DNA of 31,833 nucleotides from Pseudomonadota bacterium (GCA_023399375.1 JAEWPX010000149.1:1-31833), one strand, 5' to 3'. Shown: positions 7,231 to 15,082, numbered from the stretch's first letter. Made by a program: numbers and translations. The notes: generated by a model not told the origin, from the sequence alone.

Positions 7231-7437
7231 CTAGGCGGTTTTCGCGACCGGCTTGGTCACCGCGCCGGAGCGCAGGCAGCGGGTGCACACGGTCATGGTG
7301 GTCACTTCGCCGGAGGGCAGCTGGGCGCGGACCTTGACCAGGTTGGGCTCGAAGCGGCGCTTGGTCTTGTTGTTGGCGTGGCTGACGTTGTTGCCGGTCT
7401 GGGGCTTCTTGCCGCAATGCTCGCAAATCTTGGCCAT
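7231..7437 (-). CDS. rpmB: 50S ribosomal protein L28
   Basis: This 68-aa large-subunit protein begins MAKICEHCGKKPQTGNNVSHA and includes KTKRRFEPNL. It retains both zinc-type Cys pairs (CEHC near the N-terminus and CTRC near the C-terminus), so it is the C+ form. The start at 7437 has AGGAGG upstream with a spacer of about 10 nt. Longer in-frame starts run into the neighbouring promoter region. It is transcribed divergently from the DUF177-rpmF operon and ends in its own terminator. Confidence 0.96.
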   Translation of the reverse strand: MAKICEHCGKKPQTGNNVSHANNKTKRRFEPNLVKVRAQLPSGEVTTMTVCTRCLRSGAVTKPVAKTA

Positions 7438-7541
7438 GACGTAAGTTCCTCCTGGAAACATGATCGCGGGACCATCCTTCGGCAGGGGGATTTCACCCTG
7501 CGGCGGCCGCGCGTTTTTCGCAGTGACGCAAAGAATTTTGT

Positions 7542-7570
7542 GAGGTACATGGGAAGCGGAGCCTTGGCAA
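7542..7570 (-). promoter_or_regulatory. putative rpmB promoter
   Basis: On the minus strand: TTGCCA (7570-7565), a 17-bp spacer, TACCTC (7547-7542). The -10 is identical to that of the nfu promoter. Only 8 bp separate its -35 from the -35 of the divergent DUF177 promoter. Confidence 0.45.
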
Positions 7571-7578
7571 GCTTTTTC

Positions 7579-7607
7579 TTGACAACGCCCGGGGCTCGGA
7601 CTAGCAC
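7579..7607 (+). promoter_or_regulatory. promoter of the DUF177-rpmF-plsX-fabH operon
   Basis: A perfect TTGACA (7579-7584), a 17-bp spacer, then TAGCAC (7602-7607), about 22 bp before the start codon. Confidence 0.55.
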
Positions 7608-7629
7608 TCACTGTCTCGCGAGGAACCCC

Positions 7630-8172
7630 ATGTCCGAACTTTGGCTCGACATCACCGACATCCCGGCCGAGGGCCGGGAATTTTCGTTTTCCGACCAGGC
7701 GATCTGGACCGGGCCCGTGGCGGAATTCTCCCTGGGCCATGTCCTGGACGCGCCGGGACTCGGCCTCGAGGCGTCCTTTTCCGTGCTGCCGCAGGGCCGG
7801 GGCGCGCTGGTGCGCGGCAGGCTCTCGGGCAAGGTCGTGGTGCCCTGCGACCGCTGCGCCGAGGACGTGACGCTTGCCATCGCCAGCGATTTCGAGCTGT
7901 TCGAGGAATCGCCCCTGGAAGGCGAGGAAGCGATGGAACCGGGGCTGCTGCGCCGCCGGGGCAAGGTGCTGGAGCTGGACGTGGGCAGTCTTTTGTGGGA
8001 ACAGTACCTGCTTGCCTTGCCGGTGAAGCCGCTTTGCGACGAAAACTGCCAGGGCCTGTGCCCGCGTTGCGGCGCGCCGCTGCGCGACGGCCCCTGCGGG
8101 TGCGCCGAGGAAGCCGGCGACCCCAGGCTCGCCGTGCTCAAGAATCTGAAGGTTCCGCGCGGCTCCAACTGA
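7630..8172 (+). CDS. DUF177 (YceD-type) protein
   Basis: This 180-aa protein belongs to the DUF177 family that commonly precedes rpmF and plsX. YceD is linked in plants and bacteria to 23S rRNA accumulation. Visible Cys pairs are CDRC in the middle and a C-terminal cluster (CDENCQGLCPRCG ... CGC), suggesting a zinc-binding site in this lineage. The start at 7630 has AGGA 5 nt upstream. rpmF follows after about 70 bp in the same direction. The position and Cys motif make the family call firm; the molecular role is not established from sequence. Confidence 0.88.
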   Translation: MSELWLDITDIPAEGREFSFSDQAIWTGPVAEFSLGHVLDAPGLGLEASFSVLPQGRGALVRGRLSGKVVVPCDRCAEDVTLAIASDFELFEESPLEGEEAMEPGLLRRRGKVLELDVGSLLWEQYLLALPVKPLCDENCQGLCPRCGAPLRDGPCGCAEEAGDPRLAVLKNLKVPRGSN

Positions 8173-8243
8173 AGCGGCGTTGCCGCCCGGTTGCCGCGCG
8201 ATTGTCGATACCTGACCGTAAACCCTTTAGCGAGGTGATCGCC

Positions 8244-8426
8244 ATGGCCGTCCCCAATAGAAAAATCTCCAAGTCCCGCAAAGGCATGCGCCGCGCCCAC
8301 GACCACGTGCCGGTTCCCGCCGTGGTCCTTTGCTCCTGCGGCGAGCCCACGCTGCCCCACCGTATCTGCCCGAGCTGCGGCACCTACCGCGGCCGCCAGA
8401 TGCTGCGGAAGGACGATGCCGAATAA
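8244..8426 (+). CDS. rpmF: 50S ribosomal protein L32
   Basis: This 60-aa protein begins MAVPNRKISKSRKGMRRAHD, the standard L32 N-terminus, and has a zinc knuckle C-x-C ... C-x-x-C (CSCGEP...CPSCG). GAGGTGAT precedes the ATG. Its last 11 bp overlap the start of plsX, the usual linkage of ribosome and phospholipid synthesis genes in bacteria. Confidence 0.97.
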   Translation: MAVPNRKISKSRKGMRRAHDHVPVPAVVLCSCGEPTLPHRICPSCGTYRGRQMLRKDDAE

Positions 8427-9465
8427 GATGCCGCGCATCGCCGTGGACGCCATGGGCGGGGACTTCGGTCCCCACGTGGTCGTTCCCGGCGCATTGCACG
8501 CCGCCAGGACCGGCAAGGCCGAGGTCATCCTGGTCGGCGACCAGGACGCCATCGCGGCCCAGTTGGCGCGCTACGACGCCAAGGGCCTGCCGGTGTCCGT
8601 GGTTCACGCCTCCCAGGTCGTGGAGATGGAGGAAAAGCCTTCCGAGGCGCTGCGCCGCAAGAAGGATTCCTCCATCCAGGTGGCCTGCAACCTCGTGCGC
8701 GACGGCGAGGCCGACGGCGTCATCTCCGCCGGCCATTCCGGCGCGACCCTGGCCTGCGCCATGTTCACCATCGGCCGCGCCCCGGGCGTGGACCGGCCGG
8801 CCATCGCCACGTTCATGCCCACGGAAAAGTCCCACTGCGTCATCATCGACGTCGGGGCCAACGTGGACTGCAAGCCGTTCCACCTGCTCCAGTTCGGCGT
8901 CATGGCCTCGGTTCTGGCCGAGACCATGCTCGGCCGGGTCAACCCCGCCGTGGCGCTGCTCTCCAACGGGGAGGAGTCGGGCAAGGGCAACCTGCTGGTC
9001 AAGGAAACCTTCGATCTGCTGCGCCTGTCCTCGCTCAACTTCGTCGGCAACATCGAAGGCCGCGACCTCTTCACCGGCAACGTGGACGTGGTCGTGTGCG
9101 ACGGTTTCGTCGGCAACGTGGTGGTCAAGCAGGCCGAGGGCCTGGCCTCGTCGCTCGGGCGTCTGCTCAAGGGCGAACTGCGCCGCGGCTTTTTCGGCAA
9201 GATCGGCACGATGCTCGCCTTAAACGCCCTCAAGCGCTTCTCGCGCCTGGTGGACTACGCCGAATACGGCGGCGCGCCGCTTATCGGCCTCAAGGGCATC
9301 TGCCTCATCTGTCACGGAGCTTCCAACAGCAAGGCCATGTCCAGCGCCGTGCGCATGGCCGCCCGGTTCGTGGACATGGAGGCCAACACCCACCTGTCCG
9401 AAGCCGTGGCGAAAAACATCGACCTGGCAGGCTCGCGCCGCCACGCCGCCAACGAACAGCGCTGA
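8416..9465 (+). CDS. plsX: phosphate acyltransferase PlsX
   Basis: This 349-aa peripheral membrane enzyme converts acyl-ACP and phosphate to acyl-phosphate, the donor for PlsY in phospholipid synthesis. The family N-terminus RIAVDAMGGDFGP is intact, as are GVISAGHSGA and DVGANVDCKP. The start at 8416 (GGAAGG just upstream) overlaps rpmF by 11 bp. The ATG at 8428 is the alternative; it lies nearer the conserved start but has no site at good distance. It is followed by fabH after 22 bp. Confidence 0.96.
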   Translation: MPNKMPRIAVDAMGGDFGPHVVVPGALHAARTGKAEVILVGDQDAIAAQLARYDAKGLPVSVVHASQVVEMEEKPSEALRRKKDSSIQVACNLVRDGEADGVISAGHSGATLACAMFTIGRAPGVDRPAIATFMPTEKSHCVIIDVGANVDCKPFHLLQFGVMASVLAETMLGRVNPAVALLSNGEESGKGNLLVKETFDLLRLSSLNFVGNIEGRDLFTGNVDVVVCDGFVGNVVVKQAEGLASSLGRLLKGELRRGFFGKIGTMLALNALKRFSRLVDYAEYGGAPLIGLKGICLICHGASNSKAMSSAVRMAARFVDMEANTHLSEAVAKNIDLAGSRRHAANEQR

Positions 9466-9487
9466 CGCGCCAACCTTCCCCCACTGC

Positions 9488-10477
9488 ATGAAACACGAAG
9501 CCTACATTCGCGGCATCGGCTATTATGCTCCTGAAAAGGTGCTCACCAACGCCGACCTGGAAAAGATCGTCGAGACTTCCGACGAGTGGATCACCACCCG
9601 CACCGGCATCAAGGAACGCCACATCGCCGCGCCCGGGGAAACCGTCAGCGACATGACCACCCATGCCGCCCAGGCCGCCCTGGTCGACGCCGGCATGGAC
9701 GCGGACGAGCTGACCCATATTTTCCTTTATACCGTCACCCCGGATTTCTACACGCCGTCGGCCGCGTGCCTGGTGGAAGAGAAACTCGGCATCCGGCACA
9801 AGGTCGTCCAGGACGTCAACGCGGCCTGCTGCGGCTACATCTACGGCCTGGAGATGGCCCGCGCGGTCCTCGCCCTGCACCCCGAGGCCAAGGTGCTCGT
9901 GGCCGCGGCCGAGGTGCTGACCTCGCGCACCAACTGGGCCGACCGCCGCACCTGCGTGCTCTTCGGCGACGCCGCCGCCGCGGCCGTGGTCACGGCCGAC
10001 GCGGCCACGGGCAAGGCCCGGATCATGGACACGCGCCTGTCGAGCGACGGTTCGCTCGGGCACCTGCTCACCATCAAGGGCGGCGGCTCGGGCCATCCCT
10101 ACAAGCTCGGCGACGTCGTGGACGAGGATTTCTTTCTCTGGATGAACGGCCCCGAGGTCTTCAAGCACGCCGTGCGCTCCATGGCCGCAGTGTGCGAGGA
10201 GATCATGACCGCGCACGCACTCGGCAACGACGACATCGCGCTTTTCATTCCGCACCAGGCGAACTGGCGCATCATGGAAGCCGTGGCCAAAAAGCTTTCC
10301 CTGCCCGTGGAAAAGGTCATGTCCACCGTGGCCCGCTTCGGCAACACCTCGGCGTCCACGGTCGGCATCGCCCTGGTCGAGGCGCGCGCCGCGGGACGTC
10401 TTCCCGCCGGCGGCAAGGTCCTGCTCGGGGCGTTCGGCGGCGGCTTCACCTGGGGTTCGGCCCTGCTCCAGTTCTAG
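9488..10477 (+). CDS. fabH: 3-oxoacyl-ACP synthase III
   Basis: This 329-aa condensing enzyme starts fatty-acid elongation from acyl-CoA and malonyl-ACP. The catalytic triad is visible: Cys at about 114 in NAACCGY, His at about 256 in IPHQANWR and Asn at about 286 in FGNTSAS. No Shine-Dalgarno sequence precedes the ATG; the upstream DNA is C-rich. The start is still secure because the conserved YIRGIGYYAPEKVLTN begins at residue 6. Translation probably relies on ribosomes leaving plsX 22 bp upstream. A 255-bp gap separates it from fabG. Confidence 0.96.
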   Translation: MKHEAYIRGIGYYAPEKVLTNADLEKIVETSDEWITTRTGIKERHIAAPGETVSDMTTHAAQAALVDAGMDADELTHIFLYTVTPDFYTPSAACLVEEKLGIRHKVVQDVNAACCGYIYGLEMARAVLALHPEAKVLVAAAEVLTSRTNWADRRTCVLFGDAAAAAVVTADAATGKARIMDTRLSSDGSLGHLLTIKGGGSGHPYKLGDVVDEDFFLWMNGPEVFKHAVRSMAAVCEEIMTAHALGNDDIALFIPHQANWRIMEAVAKKLSLPVEKVMSTVARFGNTSASTVGIALVEARAAGRLPAGGKVLLGAFGGGFTWGSALLQF

Positions 10478-10486
10478 GGATGCGTC

Positions 10487-10567
10487 CCGAAAAACGGCAG
10501 TTTTTTTTCGGTAAAAAACTTCACGGATTGCAACATGCCCGGGAACGGACCACAACCGTTTCCGGGC
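10487..10567 (+). other. two hairpins in the fabH-fabG gap
   Basis: An A/T stem CCGAAAAAC ... GTTTTT (10487-10511) ends in an eight-T run, and a 12-bp stem with one G-U pair follows: GCCCGGGAACGG (10537-10548) with CCGTTTCCGGGC (10556-10567). The first may terminate or attenuate the fabH transcript. The second has no T tract. The rest of the 255-bp gap (10478-10732) holds the fabG promoter candidate and nothing else I can support. Confidence 0.5.
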
Positions 10568-10597
10568 GCGGTCCAAGGCCCCGGCCGGAAATCGCAT

Positions 10598-10626
10598 TTG
10601 CCGAGGCCGGGCGTTTCGGCTAGGGT
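10598..10626 (+). promoter_or_regulatory. putative promoter of fabG-acpP-fabF-glyA
   Basis: TTGCCG (10598-10603), 17 bp, then TAGGGT (10621-10626). The fabG start lies about 105 bp downstream. Confidence 0.4.
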
Positions 10627-10732
10627 GTCGCCCTGCCCGACCCCGGGCGGGCCGTAGCGCCCCCCGGACCTCGTGAAACTTTTCCGGCAGCGCGCGCCGG
10701 AGCCTTGGGAAAGCGCGACAAGGAGCTTGTCC

Positions 10733-11461
10733 ATGCGTACGGCCTTGGTCACCGGCGGGTCTCGCGGCATCGGCGCGGCCGTTTCCAAGCGGCTTGCCGA
10801 CGACGGCTTCGACGTGGTCCTGACCTACGTCAGCAAGCCCGACGCGGCCGCGGCCGTGGCCGACGCCATCACGGCCTCGGGCGGCTCGGCCCGGGCGCTG
10901 GCGCTCGACACCTCCGACCCGGCCGCCGTGGCCGCCTTTTTCGCGGAACACCTCAAGGGCGCGGACCTGCACGTGTTGGTCAACAACGCCGGCATCACCC
11001 GCGACGGGCTCATTGCGCGCATGAAGGACGAGGATTTCGCCGCCGTCATAGGCGTCAACCTCATCGGCGCGTTCACCTGCCTGCGCGAGGCGGCGAAAAT
11101 CATGATGAAGCGCCGTGCCGGGCGCATCGTCAACATCACTTCCGTGGTCGGCCAGTCCGGCAATGCCGGCCAGGCCAACTATGCCGCGGCCAAGGCGGGA
11201 CTGATCGGGCTCACCAAGTCCGCCGCCCTGGAACTCGCTTCCCGCAACATCACGGTCAACGCCGTGGCCCCGGGCTACGTGGAGACCGACATGACCGCCG
11301 GCCTTTCCGACGCCGTCAAGACGGCGTTCGCCGAACGCATCCCCTTAAAGCGCGCCTGCTCCCCCGAGGAGATCGCCGCGGCCGTGGGCTACTTCGCCAG
11401 CGACGCGGCCGGGTACGTCACCGGGCAGGTGCTCGGGGTCAACGGCGGCATGTACATGTAA
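10733..11461 (+). CDS. fabG: 3-oxoacyl-ACP reductase
   Basis: This 242-aa NADPH-dependent short-chain dehydrogenase performs the first reduction of the fatty-acid cycle. It has the TGGSRGIG nucleotide motif (residues 7-14), NNAG at about 84-87 and the catalytic set Asn109, Ser137, Tyr150 and Lys154 (SVVGQSGNAGQANYAAAKAG). AGGAG lies 7 nt before the ATG at 10733. A 60-bp longer frame upstream lacks a site and is rejected. acpP follows after 48 bp. Confidence 0.96.
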   Translation: MRTALVTGGSRGIGAAVSKRLADDGFDVVLTYVSKPDAAAAVADAITASGGSARALALDTSDPAAVAAFFAEHLKGADLHVLVNNAGITRDGLIARMKDEDFAAVIGVNLIGAFTCLREAAKIMMKRRAGRIVNITSVVGQSGNAGQANYAAAKAGLIGLTKSAALELASRNITVNAVAPGYVETDMTAGLSDAVKTAFAERIPLKRACSPEEIAAAVGYFASDAAGYVTGQVLGVNGGMYM

Positions 11462-11509
11462 TTGCAACACCACTCGGAATATAAATACGCCCACCCTTTG
11501 GAGGAAACC

Positions 11510-11746
11510 ATGTCAGTCGCGGAAAAAGTCAAAGAAATCATCGTGGATCAGCTCGGCGTGGACGCCGGCGAGGTCAACCCCGAAGCCAAGTTCGTCGACG
11601 ATCTGGGCGCGGACTCCCTGGACCTGACCGAGCTCATCATGGCCATGGAAGAGGAGTTCGGCGTCGAGATCTCCGACGAGGACGCCCAGCAGATCCAGAA
11701 AGTCCAGGACGCGATCTCCTTTATCGAAAAGAAAAAGGGCGAGTAG
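11510..11746 (+). CDS. acpP: acyl carrier protein
   Basis: This 78-aa acidic carrier holds acyl chains on 4'-phosphopantetheine attached to Ser36 in the GADSLDL motif. GGAGG sits 5 nt before the ATG, one of the strongest ribosome sites in the window. A TATAAA sequence at about 11481 could be an extra -10 element, but no matching -35 was found. A strong hairpin follows the stop codon. Confidence 0.97.
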   Translation: MSVAEKVKEIIVDQLGVDAGEVNPEAKFVDDLGADSLDLTELIMAMEEEFGVEISDEDAQQIQKVQDAISFIEKKKGE

Positions 11747-11761
11747 CCCAAAACGCCCTGC

Positions 11762-11796
11762 CGGTCCCGGGCGCAGCGCGTCTTCGCCCGGGACCG
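11762..11796 (+). other. intercistronic hairpin between acpP and fabF
   Basis: CGGTCCCGGGCG (11762-11773) pairs perfectly with CGCCCGGGACCG (11785-11796) around an 11-nt loop. There is no T tract, and the stem ends 14 nt before the fabF start. It could protect the acpP 3' end or dampen fabF translation. Confidence 0.65.
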
Positions 11797-11810
11797 CGGA
11801 CGGAAGCGCC

Positions 11811-13055
11811 ATGACCTTACACCGGGTAGTCGTCACCGGCCTTGCGGCCATCACCCCCATCGGCAACGATCTGGCTTCGAGCTGGACCAATCTCGTGGCC
11901 GGCGTCTCCGGCGCGGGCCCCATCACCCGCTTCGACGCCGCCGCGTTCGACACGCGCTTCGCTTGCGAGGTCAAGGACTTCGACGAGAAGCCCTTCATCG
12001 CGCCCAAGCTCGCCAAGCGCCTGGACCGTTTTACCATCTTCGCCGTCTCCGCCGCCATGATGCTCATGGAGGACGCCGGCTGGAAGATTTCCCCCGAGGA
12101 GGCGGCGGACGTCGCCGTCATCATCGGCTGCGGCCTGGGCGGCCTCGAGACCCTCGAAGCCACCCACACCAAGCTGCTCGCCCAGGGGCCCTCGCGGGTT
12201 TCGCCCTTTTTCATCCCGACCATGATCGCCAACATGGCGGCCGGACAGGTGTCCATCGCCGTGGGCGCGAAGGGTCCCAACCTGTGCCCGACCTCGGCCT
12301 GCGCCTCGGGACAGCACGGCATCGGCTACGCCTACAGCGACATCAAGCTGGGCCGGGCCACGGCCGCCATCTGCGGCGGCGTGGAATCGACCATCACCCC
12401 GCTTGCCGTCGGCGGCTTCAATGCCTTGAAGGCCCTGTCCACGCGCAACGACGATCCGCAGAAGGCCTCGCGTCCCTTCGACGCCGACCGCGACGGCTTC
12501 GTCATCGGCGAGGGATGCGGCCTGCTGCTGCTGGAATCGCTCGAGCACGCCAAAGCGCGCGGCGCGCGCATCTACGCCGAAGTGGCGGGTTTCGGCGCTT
12601 CGGGCGACGCATTCCACATGACGGCGCCCCCCGAGGACGGCGAAGGCATGGCCCTGGCCATGAAGGCCGCCCTGCGCGAGGCCGGCATGGCCCCGTCGGA
12701 TTTGGTGCACGTCAACGCCCACGGCACGTCCACTAACCTCAACGACGCCTGCGAGACGACGGCCATCAAGTCGGTTTTCGGCGACCATGCCAAAAACCTG
12801 ATCCTCACGGCCAACAAGTCCATGATCGGGCACTGTCTGGGCGCGGCCGGCGGCATCGAGTCGGTCATGAGCGTCAAGACCATCGTCGAGGGCATCGTTC
12901 CGCCCACGATCAACCTGGAAAACCAGGACCCGGCCTGCGACCTGGACTGCACCCCCAATGTGGCTCGCAAGGTCGCCGTGCAAAACGTCCTGTGCAACTC
13001 CTTCGGTTTCGGCGGCACCAACGCCTGCATGTTGTACAAGGCTTACGCCGAATAG
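11811..13055 (+). CDS. fabF: 3-oxoacyl-ACP synthase II
   Basis: This 414-aa KAS II elongates acyl-ACP with malonyl-ACP. The Cys-His-His set is present: Cys164 in TSACASG, His304 in NAHGTS and His341 in SMIGHCLGAAGG, with the conserved Lys336. Length matches the family (about 412). The ribosome site (CGGA) is weak and sits just after the hairpin described above. glyA follows after about 90 bp. Confidence 0.97.
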   Translation: MTLHRVVVTGLAAITPIGNDLASSWTNLVAGVSGAGPITRFDAAAFDTRFACEVKDFDEKPFIAPKLAKRLDRFTIFAVSAAMMLMEDAGWKISPEEAADVAVIIGCGLGGLETLEATHTKLLAQGPSRVSPFFIPTMIANMAAGQVSIAVGAKGPNLCPTSACASGQHGIGYAYSDIKLGRATAAICGGVESTITPLAVGGFNALKALSTRNDDPQKASRPFDADRDGFVIGEGCGLLLLESLEHAKARGARIYAEVAGFGASGDAFHMTAPPEDGEGMALAMKAALREAGMAPSDLVHVNAHGTSTNLNDACETTAIKSVFGDHAKNLILTANKSMIGHCLGAAGGIESVMSVKTIVEGIVPPTINLENQDPACDLDCTPNVARKVAVQNVLCNSFGFGGTNACMLYKAYAE

Positions 13056-13060
13056 GACTT

Positions 13061-13078
13061 CGCCGGGAAGGCCCGGCG
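13061..13078 (+). other. small hairpin after fabF
   Basis: CGCCGGG and CCCGGCG flank an AAGG loop. There is no T run, so it is not an intrinsic terminator; a role in transcript processing is possible. Confidence 0.35.
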
Positions 13079-13146
13079 CGAACCAATCATCAACGGGGGG
13101 CGGCCGGCAACGGCTTTGCCCCCTTGCGCGTTAGGAGGACTCGCCC

Positions 13147-14385
13147 ATGGAAGAACTGCTCATCGCCGATCCGGAAATCGGGCGCGCCGTGTGCCTGGAG
13201 ATCGAGCGCCAGACCGGCAAGCTCGAAATGATCGCCTCCGAGAACTTCGTGTCCGTGGCCGTGCGCCAGGCGCAGGGCAGCGTGCTCACGCACAAGTACG
13301 CCGAGGGCTATCCCGGCAAGCGCTACTACGGCGGTTGCGAATACGTGGACCTGGCCGAGAATCTCGCGCGCGACCGCGTGAAGACGCTTTTCGGCTGCGA
13401 GTACGCCAACGTCCAGCCCCATTCCGGCTCCCAGGCCAACATGGCGGTCTATTTCGCGGCGTTAAAGCCCGGCGACACCCTGCTCGGCCTCGACCTCTCC
13501 CACGGCGGCCACCTGACCCACGGCTCGCCGGTCAACTTTTCGGGCCGCCTCTACAACATCGTGTTCTACCACGTGAAGAAAGAGACCGGCACCATCGACT
13601 ACGAGGAAGTGGAGCGCCTGGCCAAGGAGCACAAGCCCGCGGCCATCGTGGCCGGGGCCAGCGCCTATCCGCGCATCATCGACTTCCCGCGTTTCCGGGC
13701 CATCGCCGACGAGGTCGGGGCCAAACTCATCGTGGACATGGCCCACATCGCGGGCCTCGTCGCGACCGGCCACCATCCCTCGCCGATCCCCTATGCCCAC
13801 TTCACGACCTCGACCACGCACAAGACGTTGCGCGGCCCGCGCGGCGGCCTGATCCTCTCTTCCGAGGAGTTCGGCAAGTCGCTCAATTCGCAGATTTTCC
13901 CGGGCATGCAGGGCGGCCCGCTCATGCACGTCATCGCGGCCAAGGCCGTGGCCTTCGGCGAAGCGCTCAAACCCGCCTTCAAGACCTACCAGGGCCAAGT
14001 GGTCAAGAACTGCCAGGTGCTGGCCAAGGGCCTGCTCGACGCGGGCTACGACCTGGTTTCCGGCGGTACGGACAACCACCTCGTGCTTGTGGACCTGACG
14101 AAAAAGGACGTGACCGGCAAGGATGCCGAGCACGCCCTGGACGAGGCCGGCATCACGGTCAACAAGAATACGGTGCCGTTCGAGACGCGTTCGCCGTTCG
14201 TCACGTCCGGCGTGCGCATCGGCACGGCGGCGCTGACCACGCGCGGCATGGTCGAGGCGGACATCGAAAAGATCGTCGGCTGGATCGACGCGGCCATCAA
14301 GGCCACGACCAACGAGACCAGGCTCGGCGAAATCCGCAAGGACGTGGAGAAGTTCGCCAAGAGCTTCCCGCTTTTCGCCTGGTAG
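13147..14385 (+). CDS. glyA: serine hydroxymethyltransferase
   Basis: This 412-aa PLP enzyme interconverts serine and glycine and charges tetrahydrofolate with one-carbon units. The PLP lysine is about Lys226 in TTSTTHKTLRGPRGG. The SENF, THKYAEGYPGKRYYGGCEY and VDMAHIAGL motifs are intact. AGGAGG precedes the ATG with good spacing. It is the last gene of the plus-strand lipid block; a three-hairpin series and a terminator follow. Confidence 0.97.
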   Translation: MEELLIADPEIGRAVCLEIERQTGKLEMIASENFVSVAVRQAQGSVLTHKYAEGYPGKRYYGGCEYVDLAENLARDRVKTLFGCEYANVQPHSGSQANMAVYFAALKPGDTLLGLDLSHGGHLTHGSPVNFSGRLYNIVFYHVKKETGTIDYEEVERLAKEHKPAAIVAGASAYPRIIDFPRFRAIADEVGAKLIVDMAHIAGLVATGHHPSPIPYAHFTTSTTHKTLRGPRGGLILSSEEFGKSLNSQIFPGMQGGPLMHVIAAKAVAFGEALKPAFKTYQGQVVKNCQVLAKGLLDAGYDLVSGGTDNHLVLVDLTKKDVTGKDAEHALDEAGITVNKNTVPFETRSPFVTSGVRIGTAALTTRGMVEADIEKIVGWIDAAIKATTNETRLGEIRKDVEKFAKSFPLFAW

Positions 14386-14391
14386 AAAAGA

Positions 14392-14438
14392 CTTGGGGGC
14401 ATCCCCCAAGCCCCTGCCGGGGAGCTTATTCTCCCCGG
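14392..14438 (+). other. two tandem hairpins after glyA
   Basis: CTTGGGGG/CCCCCAAG (14392-14410, 3-nt loop) and CCGGGGAG/CTCCCCGG (14417-14438, 6-nt loop) precede the terminator proper. Confidence 0.6.
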
Positions 14439-14448
14439 TTCATATAGC

Positions 14449-14494
14449 GCATCGGGCTGTCGGGACGTTTCGTCCTGGCGGCCCGATGCTTTTT
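14449..14494 (+). terminator. Rho-independent terminator of the fab-glyA unit
   Basis: GCATCGGGC (14449-14457) pairs with GCCCGATGC (14481-14489), with an inner GGGACG/CGTCC stem, and T5 follows. Confidence 0.85.
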
Positions 14495-14549
14495 GTCCGC
14501 GCCTTCCCTTGCGGGGCGGAAAAGGCGCGTGGTGACAGCGCTACGCCGG

Positions 14550-14589
14550 ACAAGACAAAGCCTCCCGCAGCGAACGGCCCGCGGGAGGC
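14550..14589 (-). terminator. terminator of the small secreted-peptide gene
   Basis: On the minus strand GCCTCCCGC (14589-14581) pairs with GCGGGAGGC (14568-14560), followed by TTTGTCTTG. It ends the gene at 14630. Confidence 0.75.
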
Positions 14590-14629
14590 GATACGACAGC
14601 GTGTCCGCCGTCCATGACGGCGTACGGCG

Positions 14630-14887
14630 CTATTGCATAAGCGGGCTGCCGAAACCCGTGCCGTCCTGGGGCTGCGGCTGGGTGCCGTCGCCGAAACCGA
14701 GACCCAGGCCGAGTCCCGTGCCCGTGCCGTCGCCCAGGCAAGCCCCGGACAGAAGGCCCTGCCCGCCCTGCGACGCATCGTCGCCGTCCATCCACCACGC
14801 GCCCGTACCGAAGCCGTTGCCTGCATAGGCGAAGCCGGACAACAACACGAAAGCGGCCAACATCGTTCCCATCACAAGCTTTTTCAT
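14630..14887 (-). CDS. small secreted Gly-rich peptide, function unknown
   Basis: This 85-aa precursor has a clear Sec signal peptide (MKKLVMGTMLAAFVLLSGFAYA, with predicted cleavage after AYA at about residue 22). It leaves a mature peptide of about 63 aa rich in Gly (GNGFGTGAWWMDGDD at the start; a run of alternating Gly/Leu/Thr later) with one Cys. I recognise no family. AGGAGG sits 4-5 nt before the ATG at 14887, and a near-perfect sigma-54 promoter puts the transcript start only about 20 nt upstream. A terminator follows, so it is monocistronic. The promoter and strong ribosome site argue that it is a real, regulated gene. Possible roles are a surface, sheath or signalling peptide. Confidence 0.78.
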   Translation of the reverse strand: MKKLVMGTMLAAFVLLSGFAYAGNGFGTGAWWMDGDDASQGGQGLLSGACLGDGTGTGLGLGLGFGDGTQPQPQDGTGFGSPLMQ

Positions 14888-14920
14888 ATGCCCTCCTTTG
14901 CAGAATCGTACACACCGTAA

Positions 14921-14936
14921 AGCAAAAGAGGTGCCA
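14921..14936 (-). promoter_or_regulatory. sigma-54 (RpoN) promoter
   Basis: The minus strand reads TGGCACC-N4-TTGCT, which matches the -24/-12 consensus (TGGCACG-N4-TTGCW) at every strong position with exact spacing. It lies about 34 bp before the start codon of the secreted-peptide gene. Expression should need an enhancer-binding activator. Confidence 0.85.
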
Positions 14937-14943
14937 GCTGCAA

Positions 14944-14990
14944 CAGGTCTTTTGTTTCTTGCCGTTAGGACCTGAAAGCAACAGCGGTTG
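14944..14990 (-). promoter_or_regulatory. possible activator sites upstream of the sigma-54 promoter
   Basis: Two small inverted repeats lie upstream of the sigma-54 site: CAGGTC ... GACCTG (14944-14974) and CAAC-AGCG-GTTG (14979-14990). They sit close to the promoter but could serve an enhancer-binding protein. The remaining sequence to 15082 shows only further short palindromes (ATACGTAT, CACGTG). Confidence 0.3.
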
Positions 14991-15082
14991 TGGTTATCTT
15001 TTATACGTATCACGTGAAAGCCTGTCGACTTCCTTTACAGGTGTATCATTTTAATATCTCTATGCTTTTCGTCAGCAATAAG

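Noticed and set aside
7130..7234. 34-codon plus-strand ORF with a GGAGG-like site, starting in the 13-bp inverted repeat
   Set aside because: It spans the inverted repeat and the rpmB terminator and ends inside rpmB; most likely chance.
11478..11490. TATAAA before acpP as a second promoter
   Set aside because: A good -10 but no -35 at 16-18 bp; noted in the acpP entry only.
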